A DNA stretch of 64,000 bases. Source: Trichopria drosophilae. Its lineage: Eukaryota; Arthropoda; Insecta; Hymenoptera; Diapriidae. The stretch spans positions 1 through 64,000 of the forward strand of contig JAQOWT010000010.1 in assembly GCA_030407085.1 (NCBI GenBank). Reading direction: 5' to 3'. Below are positions 11,838 through 22,320 of this stretch, one piece after another. Position 1 is the first letter of the stretch; every line of letters begins with the position of its first letter. The position numbers and the translations under genes were made by a program. The notes under the pieces are model-generated. The model did no database searches and was not told where the DNA came from. It worked only from the letters and a program-made list of their open reading frames with translations.

Positions 11838-12814
11838 CATCGGATCCGATTTTGCATTCTCGGTCATCATCACGAAGTCGATCACCATCATCGAAAACGC
11901 AAAATCCGCATAGTGGTCCACCAGCGCCAATTCAGATTCTTGGTTCTCGCTCACCATCGCCACTACTAATGCCCCGCTCTCGTTTACGGATTCTTCGTTG
12001 TCGGTCACCGTCGCCAATCCTTATTCTCAACTCTGAATCGTCATCGCGGAAGCAAAGTCCGGGCAGTTGCTTACCAACGCCAGTGCAGGTTCCACGGATT
12101 CTGTCACCATCGCCAATACAGCTTGATTCATCCAGTTCACCACCGCCGATACATGTTTCGCATTCAAGCTCACCATTGAAGAGGAAACGTTCACCTACTC
12201 CATCGTCCCATTTGCAAAATTCATCTAGTAGCTTACCATCCATGAAGCATCAACGAACCTGCTCAGCAACATGCAAGAAAAGTCCGAGGAGCCTCCCACT
12301 GCTTCACAGGACAAATCATCGAAGTGACTCACCGTCGCAGAAACAACACCCACTTAGGCGCTCGCCATCGAAGCAGAATGTACAACAGCACTCTCGCTCA
12401 CCATATGGGAAACAAAGTCCACATCAACTGTCATCCTCCCAGAGGCAAAATCCACGCAGTAGTCCAGATTCGAGGAAATATAGACGATCTTGCTCACCAT
12501 CGAAGAGGAAAATTTCAAGTAATCACCCACCATCCCACAGTCAAAATCTGCGAAATGACTCGTCGTCGAGGGGGCAACATCACCTTAGCACGGAACCATC
12601 GAGGAAGCCTGAATATCGTCGCTCTCAATCAACATCACTGAAACAAAGTCCGCATCTACGGTCGTCTCCTCAGAAGCGACATCGACGCACAAGTTCATCT
12701 CCGAGGAAATATCGGCGTTCCCGCAGAGAAAAATTCCGCACAGATCACCACCATCCCACCGGCAAAATCAGCGAAGTGACTTATCGTCGAAGGGACATCA
12801 TCAATTTAGCATGA
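11838..12814 (+). CDS. Exon encoding serine/arginine-rich (SR) tail
   Basis: After the acceptor TTTTCTCAG the frame is open for about 325 residues and is dominated by RSRSPS, SRSP, KQSP and SPSR repeats, like the RS domains of splicing factors and SRRM-type proteins, which are phosphorylated and gather in nuclear speckles. No ATG is needed: the frame is open from the acceptor. The tail contains ~220 bp tandem units (about 12430-12650 and 12660-12880). In the second unit an indel near 12730-12750 shifts the frame, and the protein ends with a non-SR stretch and TGA at 12812-12814. In the alternative frame SR codons continue to 12929 and beyond, so the present end looks like a mutation or assembly error. 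Confidence 0.65.
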
Positions 12815-12972
12815 CACCATTGAGGGAACATGGATACCGTCGCTCTCGATCACCATCACGGATGCAAACTAGGCGAAGTCATTCACCATCGAGAAAGCAC
12901 CAATATCGTCGCTCTCGATCGCCATCATAAAGGCGAAACCACCAGAGGCGCTCACGCTCTCGAAGACACTAA
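12815..12972 (+). pseudogene. Out-of-frame continuation of the SR repeats
   Basis: Another frame through this stretch still encodes YRRSRSPSR, RRSHSPSRKHQYRRSRSPS, a TAA at 12928-12930, and then RRSRSRRH before a second stop near 12970. It is the natural continuation of the upstream SR exon and has been disconnected by the indel near 12730-12750. Confidence 0.6.
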
Positions 12973-13072
12973 CCATTTTAGGGATTTCTAAAGTCATCAG
13001 TTGATGATTTCAATCACATTAAGGGGATGCTATAGTATTGAAATTATATGGTAGTAATCTATATTGAGTCAT

Positions 13073-13306
13073 TGTCGCCAAGGTGGAAAAACATATCATC
13101 TCAACGAGGGAGTCTTCTGTTTTGAGTTGATAATAAAGTTAAAAATAAAGAAGGTTATGCATAAAAAGTTGTTTATTCGATTAATATTATATTTAATTTT
13201 ACTATAAAGATCCGTTACCTTCTTTATTTCCAACCAGTATTATTAACTCAAAACAGAAGCAAAAACTGCCTCATCGGGATGTCATGTGTTTCCACCAAGA
13301 CGACGA
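13073..13306. repeat. Hairpin MITE
   Basis: GTCGCCAAGGTGGAAA at the left is mirrored by TTTCCACCAAGACGAC at the right. Further in, TCTTCTGTTTTGAGTTGATA pairs with TATTAACTCAAAACAGAAG and AAAATAAAGAAGGT with ACCTTCTTTATTT. Arms of about 90 bp, loop of about 55 bp. Non-coding. Confidence 0.75.
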
Positions 13307-13314
13307 AATATAAG

Positions 13315-13640
13315 TTAAAAATGGTTGAATCGATTTTTCAAAATTCGAGGAACTTTTCGCACTTTCCAGTCACTGCATGAAGTATCTCAAAATAACTGAA
13401 AGAAATTCGTTGAGAACTGACTAGTTAGTGCCAGGAATAAGGAAAGATCATCTATTTCTAGTAATTTTTGGTCAGGTCTCAACGAATTTCTTTGGTCCCT
13501 TTAAGGGGGCTACATACAGTGACTGGAAATTACGAAAAGTCAAAATTTTTATAAATCGATTCAATCATTTGTAATTTGCATTTTTGGGTATAGATTACTA
13601 CTTTATCGGCTGAGTACTACGGCTTCCACTTAAGGACAGA
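13315..13640. repeat. Second hairpin MITE, adjacent to the first
   Basis: The arm 13315-13388 (with TTGAATCGATTTTTC and CTTTCCAGTCACTG) is inverted at 13515-13583 (CAGTGACTGGAAA and ATAAATCGATTCAA). An inner pair, TTCGTTGAGAACTGAC and GTCTCAACGAATTT, extends the hairpin. The outer part (aatttgcatttttgg, then a TTATCGGCTGA-like stretch) resembles pieces at 2180-2240 and 8280-8340, so all may belong to one family. Confidence 0.65.
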
Positions 13641-14103
13641 ATTCTTTACGATTTGTTGTGTTGAAAATGTTGGTACTAGTTTAAAGAGTTGTACTCTAAT
13701 TTGTTTATAATATAGTACATATACATATATACGTCCAATAAAAAAAGATGCAAATTACATAATCACGTCGACTTGCTTTTTGTTTAATTATAAGTTTGGC
13801 GGAATTTGAGTAAGGACTTCGAAAATGGCCCACTAAAGATGTTAGTTTATTTTTTATCGATAACGTATTTATCCTAAATGTTAACAAAATTTCTTATTGT
13901 TCATATTCGCGATTTTCTTCTTAACATTTTAATTAAGAGATTCATATCTCTGAAAGTACTGGGTCGATTTTCATAAACTGAAGTGCAGTCAGTTTGTTAC
14001 ATATGAAACTAATCCCTTAAATTTTTTATATAAATGTACTGCATTTTATATTATTTACAAAACGTTTATTTAAACAAATTAATAAAACCTAATTTTCCTA
14101 ATA

Positions 14104-15516
14104 ATAACTCATTAGTTCACAAATGTCGTCACTTTTCAACGAATTTCCTTCCATTTTTTTTATATTACATGTATCAAAAAAAAAATCTATACACCGTATT
14201 CGACGTGAAATTTCATGCTCTTTCAGAATATGGTCACTGAATTTGTCTAAAGGCAATGATTAAAAGGCTATAAACAATTTTTTGCAAAATAAAAGCGTTA
14301 TTTTTTACTGATAAAAATTTTAGATAAAATATAATTTTTATAAGAAACCGGCGGTATACGCATCCGATTCCACACAGAAAAATGTATTCAATGCCTATAT
14401 TTTTATATATACGTGGTAAAATTTTGAAACTAAAGGGGAAAGTATCCAAAATGGCAGCTCAGACACGAAAAAATCGTCGAAATTTTCAGGAAGTTTTGAT
14501 TTGAAAATGGTAGACTATTTGAAAAAATATTGCTGAATAAAAGGTTCTTAGAACTGACCACATAATAAAATTTCAAAGAATTTAAAATTTCACAGAATAC
14601 AATTTTCAAAAATTCTACATTTCGAAAAATTAAAAAAAAAATTCAAAAAATTCTGAAAAAATTTCGGCGTATTCATTTATCCATTGTAAAAACTTTTTGT
14701 TCAGCAACAGTTTTTCTTAAAATCTCTCAATTTTAAATTAAGTCCCAAATATCGTCAAATTTCAATGAAGTTTCCTCCATTGTTTTTCATACTGCAAATA
14801 CTAAAGAAATTTCGATACACCATACCCGACACAAAATTGTATACTCTATCAGAATATAGGCATATGAATATGAATCTTAGATCTAAAATTGTTATGAAAA
14901 AGATAGACTTTAGGAAAACATTAGGAAAATGTTTAGGAAAAAATCTTGCTGAACAAAAAATTCTTACAACTGATCAATGAATACCTTGAAATTTTTCCAC
15001 AATATTCTAATGATTTTTTTCAATTTTTCAAAATATTGAGATTTTGAAAATTGTAAAAAAATGATCGAAAAATTCCGAAAAAGTTCCATCGTATTCGTTG
15101 GTCAATTCTAAGAACTTTTTGTTTAGCAATATTTTTTCCAATAATTTATCATTTTCAAATTAAATATACTTAAAATTTTGACGATTTTTCATGTCTGAGT
15201 CACCATTTTGAATACTTTCACCTTCATTTTCAAAGTTGTGCCTTGTACATTTTAAAATATAGGCCTCGAAAACAATTTTCTACGCAGAATCGGATGGGTG
15301 TATCAACGGTTTCTTACAAAAAGTTTAGATCTAAAATGTTGTTCCGTAAAAAATAACGCATTTTTTGCAAAAAATTGTTTATAACTTTTTAAGCATTGAT
15401 ATATATAAATTCTGTTTTTTACGTCGGATATGGTATATCGATATTTTTTTTATACATGTATAGTATAAAAAAGAAATGGAAGAAATATTGACATTCGGGA
15501 CTTAATGGGTTAATAT
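14104..15516. repeat. Palindromic element, TTAACCCATTAA family (fullest copy)
   Basis: About 500 bp arms (14104-14640 and 15070-15516) are inverted copies around a middle with short AT repeats. The right end reads CATTCGGGACTTAATGGGTTAA; the left end is a decayed version. Landmarks that pair include ATCCGATTCCACACAG with CGCAGAATCGGAT, and GTATCCAAAATGGCAG with CACCATTTTGAATAC. No ORF encodes a transposase, so it is non-autonomous. Confidence 0.7.
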
Positions 15517-15814
15517 ATAACAAACTGATTGCACTTTATTGTGTTGAAAATTAATCTAGAAGTTTCCGATAAATTAACTTTCTAGACAAAATGTTAAAAA
15601 GATCAGGTAATAATGTAAACAATATGCCACTTTCTTTTGCAAAATCCTTTGGATGATTATTATTCAAATTCCATTAAAAAAATACTTCAATCAATATTTT
15701 TAGTGTCCGGTTTATGAGACTCTTACTCGATATATACTCTCGTATTTGAAGCTATAAAATGTTACTTAGGTATGAAATTAGATTGTACAATCCCTTGTAG
15801 ATTCTTAAAAAACT

Positions 15815-16197
15815 CTACCGAATAATCTATCCCATATCCCTACAAATCGATCATTTCCTGTACTACTGGAAAGACGAATCTCTCCCATACTCTGGAATAT
15901 TGAAAATTCTAATACAGTATTTCCCATACTGTTGGGTAGTACAGCATAAATGGTGGCATTCAAAACTCGTTAAAATTTTTCTCGCATGCTGTATCTCCTG
16001 TAAATTTCATGACAGGCTATAGCACAATCTCTCCCAGACTCTAAAAAACACTATTGGGCAGATATGCTCCCATACCTCGTGACGTAGTTTCACCATAGTA
16101 TGAATGACCTCTAGGGAGACTAATGAAATTGTCTCTCCCATACCATTACTACACACTCTCCCAGATTCACATCCCATAGTCTCTCCAGACCATTTTT
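15815..16197 (+). repeat. Dispersed CTCTCCCATAC repeat, copy 1
   Basis: About 380 bp with repeated CTCTCCCATAC / CTCTCCCAGA-type phrases, ending TCTCTCCAGACCATTTTTTT. A closely similar copy lies at 63085-63437 with the same T-run end, and a partial tandem copy precedes that one at 62885-63075. The shared 3' T run suggests a retroposed or SINE-like unit, but no polymerase III boxes were found. Confidence 0.65.
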
Positions 16198-16204
16198 TTT
16201 AGAA

Positions 16205-16700
16205 CAAAAACTAAAAAAACTGTCTTAGAATTGGCTCAAGAATACCTTCAAATTTTTTTGTTAGAATGTTTTGATGCAATTTTTAGTTTTTCAAAAATTC
16301 GAAAAATCGAAAAATCGAAAATTTGAAAAAAGTCGTTAAAAAATTTGACAGAATTCTATGCGTATAAGAGTATATACATTCTACTATAAGTATAATTTTA
16401 AGAAAATTTTCTCTAAAGTTTATAGTTTTGAAGGAAAACAATAATTATTCAACTTTTTTTAGATTTCAAGATCTGATAATGGTTTTCCTTTAAAACTACA
16501 TACAGAGTTTAGAGAAAGATTTCGTAAATTGCCTTAGAATTGGTTAAAGAATTCTCTGAAACATAAAAATGATTTTTTCAAAATTACCATGTTTGGAATT
16601 TTTGAAAAACCACAAATTGCATCAAAAGATTCTCAGAATATTTGAAGACGTTCTTTAGTAAATTCTAAGCTATTTTTATTTCAAGGAAATTTTTTGTAAA
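16205..16700. repeat. Small palindromic AT-rich element
   Basis: TAGAATGTTTTGATGCAATT near 16262 is inverted as AATTGCATCAAAAGATTCTC near 16615, and an inner pair with TAGTTTTGAAGGAAAAC and GTTTTCCTTTAAAACTA encloses the centre near 16455. Non-coding. Confidence 0.55.
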
Positions 16701-17975
16701 GCCTATTGCTTTCAAGACAAAAATTTGTTAATTTAACAAAAAAATTGTCATTGCGGCTGCCATTTTACATCCGCCATGTTGTACAAAAATGTTTCTCCTT
16801 CACAAGTCATTAGTACAACTGGTCCACCTATAACGTGGATTAGAAGTCGGTGGAAACGCAAAATGTTATCAAAATTTTGATTCTTTAAGAAAAAATGTAA
16901 AACCACGATGTTTTTACAAAATAATATTAAAAATGTAGTGAAGATTTACTTTTAAACTTTCTAAAATTGAAAATCAAAAAGAGCGACCCTGAAAACGTCT
17001 AAATGTGATATTTGAATGATAATAATATTTTAATTATGGGATTCCGAATGAAGCTTCATAAAATCGTTGAGAATGATATGGAGATGTCATCAATCGTACT
17101 AAAATATACTACGTTGTAACTTAACATAATCGGCATAAAATTAATTAATTCCGGATGTATCAAAACAAACCACATTTTTTATTTTTATAAATGGATGTAA
17201 GGTCTGGTAAGGATGTGTATTTTATGAAGATAACATTTCTCCGAGTTATTTAAAGCCCTCAAAAATCGTTACATTTATATAAATTGAACCCCTTAGGAAA
17301 TATCCTGCAAACTTAAATTTAATTTAACAAGTTTTGACAATTGTTATTGTAGTGATATGAAGATGAATAATTTATATGAATGCAAAAATCTTACGAATGA
17401 ATCATGTAAAAATTCGCTGATAAATTTTCAGTAAACTTCATTAAATCGACAATTGTAAACTCAATTACGACAAGACATTAAGAAACATTACCTGTTTGTT
17501 GCCTGGAACAATCGTTGAACCTACTATGTTTTTAAAATATTACATTTATAGAAATTTATAGGTTATTAGAGGGGAATTTAGAAAAAAACATTTTTTACAA
17601 TATTGTATACTTTCATAAGTAAACATTTATTTCCTTGGTCTGGAACAGGCTTGACAATGTACACAAGTTACACAAAATGCAAACCCGTAAACTTAGCAAA
17701 ACTTTTGATGCGCATGTATGAGTTATATAAATGTATTTATATCTATTTACCGAATAGTGAATCTCATTTAGTTTCCTTGACTATCCGAAGTTATACGAAT
17801 CAATAAACTTCTTATCTCTTATCGTACAAAATATACATACACTTGAAATATATCAAAATATTTCGATCCATTGATTATAAATATAATCTTTTCACGAAAC
17901 TCACGATATCACTCATCACGATTGCGAAGTAATCATGTACATTGCAATGTAATAGCAATGTAACTGTCCGACAGT
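16701..17975. other. AT-rich stretch without a recognised gene
   Basis: No conserved exon was found, although further symplekin exons would be expected on the minus strand here. A short piece near 16980-17010 matches, inverted, the partial MITE at 10790. The plus-strand ORF at 17603-17806 has no recognisable domain. Confidence 0.4.
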
Positions 17976-18022
17976 TCAACAACTTCCGGTAATTTTGGAG
18001 GGGGTACAGGAAGAGGTACTAC
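17933..18022 (-). other. Disputed symplekin 3' extension
   Basis: The exon-4 frame reads through here to TGA at 17976-17978 as low-quality sequence, while the frame one base away gives VVPLPVPPPKLPEVVELSDS and stops at 17933. Symplekins commonly have a proline-rich linker after the HEAT region, so the second reading is attractive and would need a one-base indel. Alternatively all of it is intron after the GTAGTA donor. Confidence 0.4.
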
Positions 18023-18600
18023 CTCTGGCAGCCTCGATAGGTTCAACCTTTGCCCTTTTAGCAGCAATCGCTGATGCGGTCTCCTGCTGCCTTTTCTTCG
18101 CTCTTCGTATATTTTCCGGTTTTGCATATACTTTTAAAATTTCCTGTTCTTTAACCCCCAGTTGATTCAGTTGTCGAGCAAGCATGGTAGCGTATTCAAT
18201 ACTAGCTGGATGTTTCATAAGTCCAAGTAAGGTCCTCTTCAATTGTTTTTCCACACTAGTTATTTGCGAAACAGAGAGAGTAGGAGGCAAATCATTTTGG
18301 AGTTTATGCATAGCTTGAATGACTCCAGGCATGAACTGAGGTCGACTTTTTGCTATCAGTGACAGAGATCCCATGCAAGTCATCAAATTCACGCTGCTTA
18401 CGTATGGCGAACCAAAGAATTTTATCAAAAGATCCATTACATGGTTAGCCTCTTCTTTTAACTTTCGCCTTCTTGCCATTTTCAATGTCAATGGTACATC
18501 TTCCAATGAAAAGTCATCAGGCTTCTGAGGCGTGTCTGGATCCGGATAAGTCTGAATTAAGACCACCCCTTCCAAGAACTTGATAGCTTGCGTTCGGATT
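18023..18600 (-). CDS. Sympk: Symplekin exon 4 (HEAT-repeat region)
   Basis: Symplekin is the scaffold of the mRNA 3'-end processing machinery, acting in the nucleus in polyadenylation and histone pre-mRNA cleavage. This exon begins after TATTTTATTTACAG with the base that completes the codon from exon 3 and encodes IRTQAIKFLEGVVLIQTYPD, then the HEAT-type helices around NLMTCMGSLSLIAKSRPQFM, LPPTLSVSQITSV and LLGLMKHPASIEYATMLARQL, all characteristic of the family. A c-Myc-like nuclear localisation patch, AAKRAKVEP, lies near the end. The frame can end at a weak donor, GAG|GTAGTA, at 18023, or read on to TGA at 17976. A shifted frame through the same bases encodes a proline-rich PLPVPPPKLPEVVELS to TGA at 17933, which looks more natural, so an indel is possible here. 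Confidence 0.85.
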
Positions 18601-18900
18601 CTGTAAATAAAATACATATTATTATCTAAATTTTATTTAAGGTTGCGGTATAAATTGGAACCTTTTCTTGATATAATTCTTATGATGTATATCATTACTG
18701 CCGTACCTCAGAAGAAAAGTCGTATCTTCATTTTTTGTTAAAATTGAGATAAAAATGTTTGTGATCAACAAAATGAAATGCATCATATTCTGAACATGAA
18801 TATTATGATTATTTACTATAAATAATTTTTAAAAAATAACTTGTTTCTTACAAAAGTTAATTTTAGGTAGGCATACTTTTTAAAATAGCCATAACGGATA

Positions 18901-19258
18901 TCGGCTTCGTAGCTCAGGCGGTTAACGCACTGGACTACGGAGTCGTAGGTCGTGAGTTCGATCCCCGTCCGGTGAACAATTTTTCGATTTCGTTTTCAAG
19001 CAGCAGCTCGCTGTTGGTAAGACGAGCCACGTTGTTTGTTTACGTTTCGAAAGTATTGTTTATCTGGCGGAAATCGACTCATGACCGCTGCTGTACTTGG
19101 TGTAGGTTTCTGCAGTCCTACATTTCATACACAAATGTGAAGTATGGCGCCATCTTCGTAAGTCGATCTGCAGCTTTCGCAAAATTTCACGATATAATAA
19201 AAATATGTCAAAAAATCAGTAAAAATGGCAATTTCGCCCGTTAACTAATAAAAAAAAA
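18901..19258 (+). repeat. tRNA-derived SINE in symplekin intron 3
   Basis: The head at 18905-18976 carries box A (TAGCTCAGGCGG), a CTACGGA anticodon-like loop and box B (GAGTTCGATCCC). The acceptor ends do not pair, so it is not a functional tRNA. A relatively GC-rich body follows to an A run near 19246-19258. The SINE lies in the sense of the plus strand, opposite to symplekin. The ORF at 18972-19244 inside the body has no known domain. Confidence 0.6.
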
Positions 19259-20829
19259 TGGAGATTTTTAATAAATTTAACACGGATATTTTAATTCATA
19301 ACTTAATAAATCACGTATAAATTTGTTGGAAATTAGTCAATAAACAATAGTTGAAAATGGATATACCGACTAATCAGACAGCAATGATACTGTGGAAAAA
19401 AGTGGTAACTCCCAATTTATGGACATACGACCATTTCCACCGAATTAATGACTTTACGGAGCTCTGCATCTTTGTTAAATGTATAGATACCAACCAAAAA
19501 AGTTGTATGTTACATTTTTTATTATTTAAATGCTTTGTATTCATAGTCATTTTTGTCATCTTTTTGGTAACATAATTCAATTTTGTATATAATGTAACAA
19601 GAAAAGGTATAAAAGTAATGACACGTTATATAAAATTATAAATTTAGTTTATATTTTCCACAATAGCAATGATAATAGTTTATATCCTTTTAGTATCTTA
19701 AATATCCTTTTAGTTAAATATATATACTTTGTTAAAAATGTGAGTTTCGTGTACCAATTTCTTTGATTCATATAGCTATGCGTAAAGTGAACCATCATAT
19801 TCTAATTATATTTTGAGGAGTGTTGGAATAAAATAAAATATCAGTTTTTACTATAATATTAGATTAACATTTTTCGTACAATTAATTCAAGGCACCTATT
19901 TTATTTCGCAATATTTTCTGGAACCACCAGAGGTATGTGGACTTAAGCCAATTCCACATTTCTACGACTAACAAAACTAGATATTTCTAGACGTTATAAC
20001 TTTGTAACAATCCGAATTTAATATTATCGTGAGATTATTTTTTCTTCCTGTTTAATTTAAAGTTTTCAAAGAAGTAAATATACAATTTTTATAATATATT
20101 TTCTATAATTCACATTAAGTTAACCTATTTTAAGGAGTTTAATGTATATTTTCCTTAAAAGGAGCAGAAGGCGAATGCAGCAACAACACATTCAATGAAA
20201 CATTAAAGTCGTACTGTTTATCCAAATCTATAAATATCCAAATACTTTTTAAAACTATAAGCTATATTACTTATTTAACATAAAAATAAACCTGAAACGG
20301 TTGAGAAATAAAGGTGAAGCTCCGACAAAAATGTTACTCAAATTATTGGACTTTAGGCTAAATTAAAATATTTCAGATGCACATTTCAACATTAAATAAT
20401 AATTAGGGTTTATTTTATTTTTTATTGATAATTTTTACATGTTATTTTAAAAAAGTGCTAATTCAAGAATCACGAAATGTAATTAACAGTCATCTTCCTG
20501 ACACAAATCTTTAATGTCGCATTTAGGTAAGTTTTATCAAAATTCTTGTCGACTACTTGGCATCAATGGTACTAATTTCGTAATGATATTTTTAATTTAA
20601 TATACGTAAAATTAATAGTTTATTATAGTGTGAGCACTTATTTCCCTCTTCCTTTGAAAAAACACATTGTTTAAAATTATTTAGTAATAAAACATATTTT
20701 TTTGAATTTTGTTGAATGAAATTGCGTTTATACAATAATCGGGATGCTACAATAGCAACTCCCATGTGTGTCGGTTAAGGCTTTTTTATAAAAGTATACC
20801 TACCTAAAAATAACTTTTGTAAAAAACAA
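19259..20829. other. Intron 3 of symplekin: AT-rich, no gene seen
   Basis: AT-rich sequence without recognisable exon, RNA gene or clear repeat. The opposing ORFs at 19351-19580 overlap each other and lack domain features. Confidence 0.4.
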
Positions 20830-20925
20830 ATAATAATAATAATAATAATAATAATATTGTCTTTATTTCACATGAAATATATAAAAGGCGAGCCACCGCG
20901 CAAGCTGCTTTGCAGTCTGACCTAC
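20829..20925 (-). mobile_element. 3' tail of a truncated non-LTR retrotransposon
   Basis: On the minus strand: a GC-rich piece (GCAGCTTGCGCGGTGGCTCG), then ATGTGAAATAAAGACAATAT with a polyadenylation signal, then an ATT microsatellite tail (20829-20856 on the plus strand). This layout is typical of the 3' ends of LINEs that end in a short tandem tail. Only about 100 bp remain. Confidence 0.5.
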
Positions 20926-21146
20926 AAAATAATTTTTTTTAAATTATTTATAATAAATAATCATAATATTTATGTTCACAATATGATGTATTTCATTCTG
21001 CTGATTACAAACATATTTTTATCTCAATTTTAAATAAAACGGAGAAATGAATTTTCTTCCGAGTGACGGCAAAAAGATAATTGTAAATATAGTGAAATTA
21101 TAAAGATATTAAGATTGGTGAAAACAAAATTGAGCATATTACTTAC

Positions 21147-21380
21147 CCATCATTGTCGCTATCTATCATGTTCATAATTTGAATTTTGATAGTATTGATT
21201 TGGGTCCATGCGATTTCCATTTCTGGAGTTACAACTGGCGCGCTTGCAGCCCATTTTAATGCAGTTCTAAGGATTCGTCCACTAGTTCGTACAGCCCGTT
21301 TTGATACAACTGGTAACTTATCCGCAATCAGTCTTAAAAGAATTGACGTTAGCCGGGGAATAACTGCAGGATACTTTTTC
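21147..21380 (-). CDS. Sympk: Symplekin exon 3
   Basis: Encodes 78 residues in the N-terminal HEAT domain, including KKYPAVIPRLTSILLRLIAD and ending INTIKIQIMNMIDSDNDG, a well-conserved symplekin stretch. It lies between the acceptor TTTTCTTCTAG and the donor GG|GTAAGT. Both split codons (GG|G with exon 2 and GG|A with exon 4) join to glycine, so the reading frame is continuous. The ORF on the opposite strand is a shadow. Confidence 0.88.
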
Positions 21381-21468
21381 CTAGAAGAAAATGTAAACAA
21401 TTATATTTTAACATTTTAAATCAAGTACAAAATGAATGTTTAAAAAGTAACCAATAAAATAGACTTAC

Positions 21469-21665
21469 CCAGCATCTTCGATGAAAGCAGCGATAGTCTT
21501 TCGAACTTCTGAACTTCTGTCAACCGCGAATTGTAAAATTTCATCCAAATAGGCATTTAAGAGATGTGGCTCTTTATTCACCACTATTTCTTGTGCTTTG
21601 CACAAATTTTGGACTTTAATAGCATTATTACTATTAATCTGGGCCTCATTTAACCACTCTACGAT
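21469..21665 (-). CDS. Sympk: Symplekin exon 2
   Basis: Encodes IVEWLNEAQINSNNAIKVQN, then LCKAQEIVVNKEPHLL and LDEILQFAVDRSSEVRKTIA, typical of the first HEAT repeats of symplekin. It starts after TTTCAG in phase 0, directly after exon 1, and ends GCTGG|GTAAGTC leaving two bases of a glycine codon. Confidence 0.87.
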
Positions 21666-22038
21666 CTGAAATTTAAAAAAGTTTGTTAATAAATGTACAT
21701 TACTACCAGTTATTAAAAATCACATTATTATTAACTTGATCCATTTGTTTATTCACAAGCTGGTTTTAACAAACCCAGCATTACATTAAATAAATAAAAT
21801 CTTCGATTGTTTATCACTCAATACGTATGTTGACAACAATTGTCGGAACAGCCGACACCATAGTTTCTACTGTCAATTAGGATTTGTAAGTGGGTTCTTT
21901 ATTTTTAATAAATTTGCTAATATTTATTCAATAACAATTGTAATTTTTCTTGTAAAGATAAATTGCATAAAGCAAGAAATGCATCTGCTTTATAAAAATA
22001 TGCAAATTCGTTAAAATTTGAGGTTATGTGGTACTTAC

Positions 22039-22092
22039 CAAATCGGCGCTACTTTTTTCGGGCTCGCCATGTTTTTGTATTCGAGGATCCAT
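22039..22092 (-). CDS. Sympk: Symplekin exon 1 with start codon
   Basis: An 18-codon first exon, MDPRIQKHGEPEKSSADL, beginning at an ATG at 22092 and ending at an excellent donor, TTG|GTAAGTACC. It is phase 0 and joins exon 2 without change of frame. The start is chosen because it is the first ATG after the GC-rich promoter and gives a short acidic/basic N-terminus before the first HEAT helix. Together exons 1-4 encode about 354 residues, against roughly 1100-1300 for full symplekin, so only the N-terminal third is in view. Confidence 0.75.
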
Positions 22093-22320
22093 TTCGTCCC
22101 TGATTGTCAGCAAAGGAGGCTCGCAAATGCTTGGAGGTCAAAATCGATCGTGGCGTCCTCTCCAATTTCTTCTGTTCTGCCTGCCGGAACGCTCGTCACC
22201 AAACTGACCAAATTTTCCGAACCCACTTAGTTTTAACAAATTTTGATGTAAGTGGTCTTAGTGAAAGGAGCATGCGCAGTAGGACACGGCGCTGATTGGT
22301 CGGTTGCCGATTCCGAGCCA
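22093..22320 (-). promoter_or_regulatory. Candidate symplekin promoter
   Basis: A GC-rich, TATA-less island directly upstream of the symplekin start. It contains an NRF-1-like motif GCATGCGCAG near 22270-22279 and an inverted CCAAT box (GATTGG) near 22294-22299, a common setting for housekeeping genes. The ORFs predicted across it on both strands are probably by-products of the base composition. Confidence 0.5.

Noticed and set aside
11932..12243. Minus-strand ORF opposite the SR exon
   Set aside because: It is the mirror of the repetitive SR codons; composition alone keeps it open.
18905..18976. Functional tRNA-Arg gene (CTACGGA loop)
   Set aside because: Box A and B are good, but the acceptor stem and part of the T stem do not pair, and a SINE-like body follows.
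19095..19135. Relation between TGTAGGTTTCTGCAGTCCTACA and a similar hairpin in the BEL/Pao LTR (30765-30800)
   Set aside because: The similarity is about 25 bases with gaps and no flanking match, so chance is enough to explain it.
20829..20856. CRISPR-like or functional tandem array
   Set aside because: It is a plain AAT microsatellite at the end of a truncated LINE tail; no spaced direct repeats of CRISPR type occur anywhere in the window.
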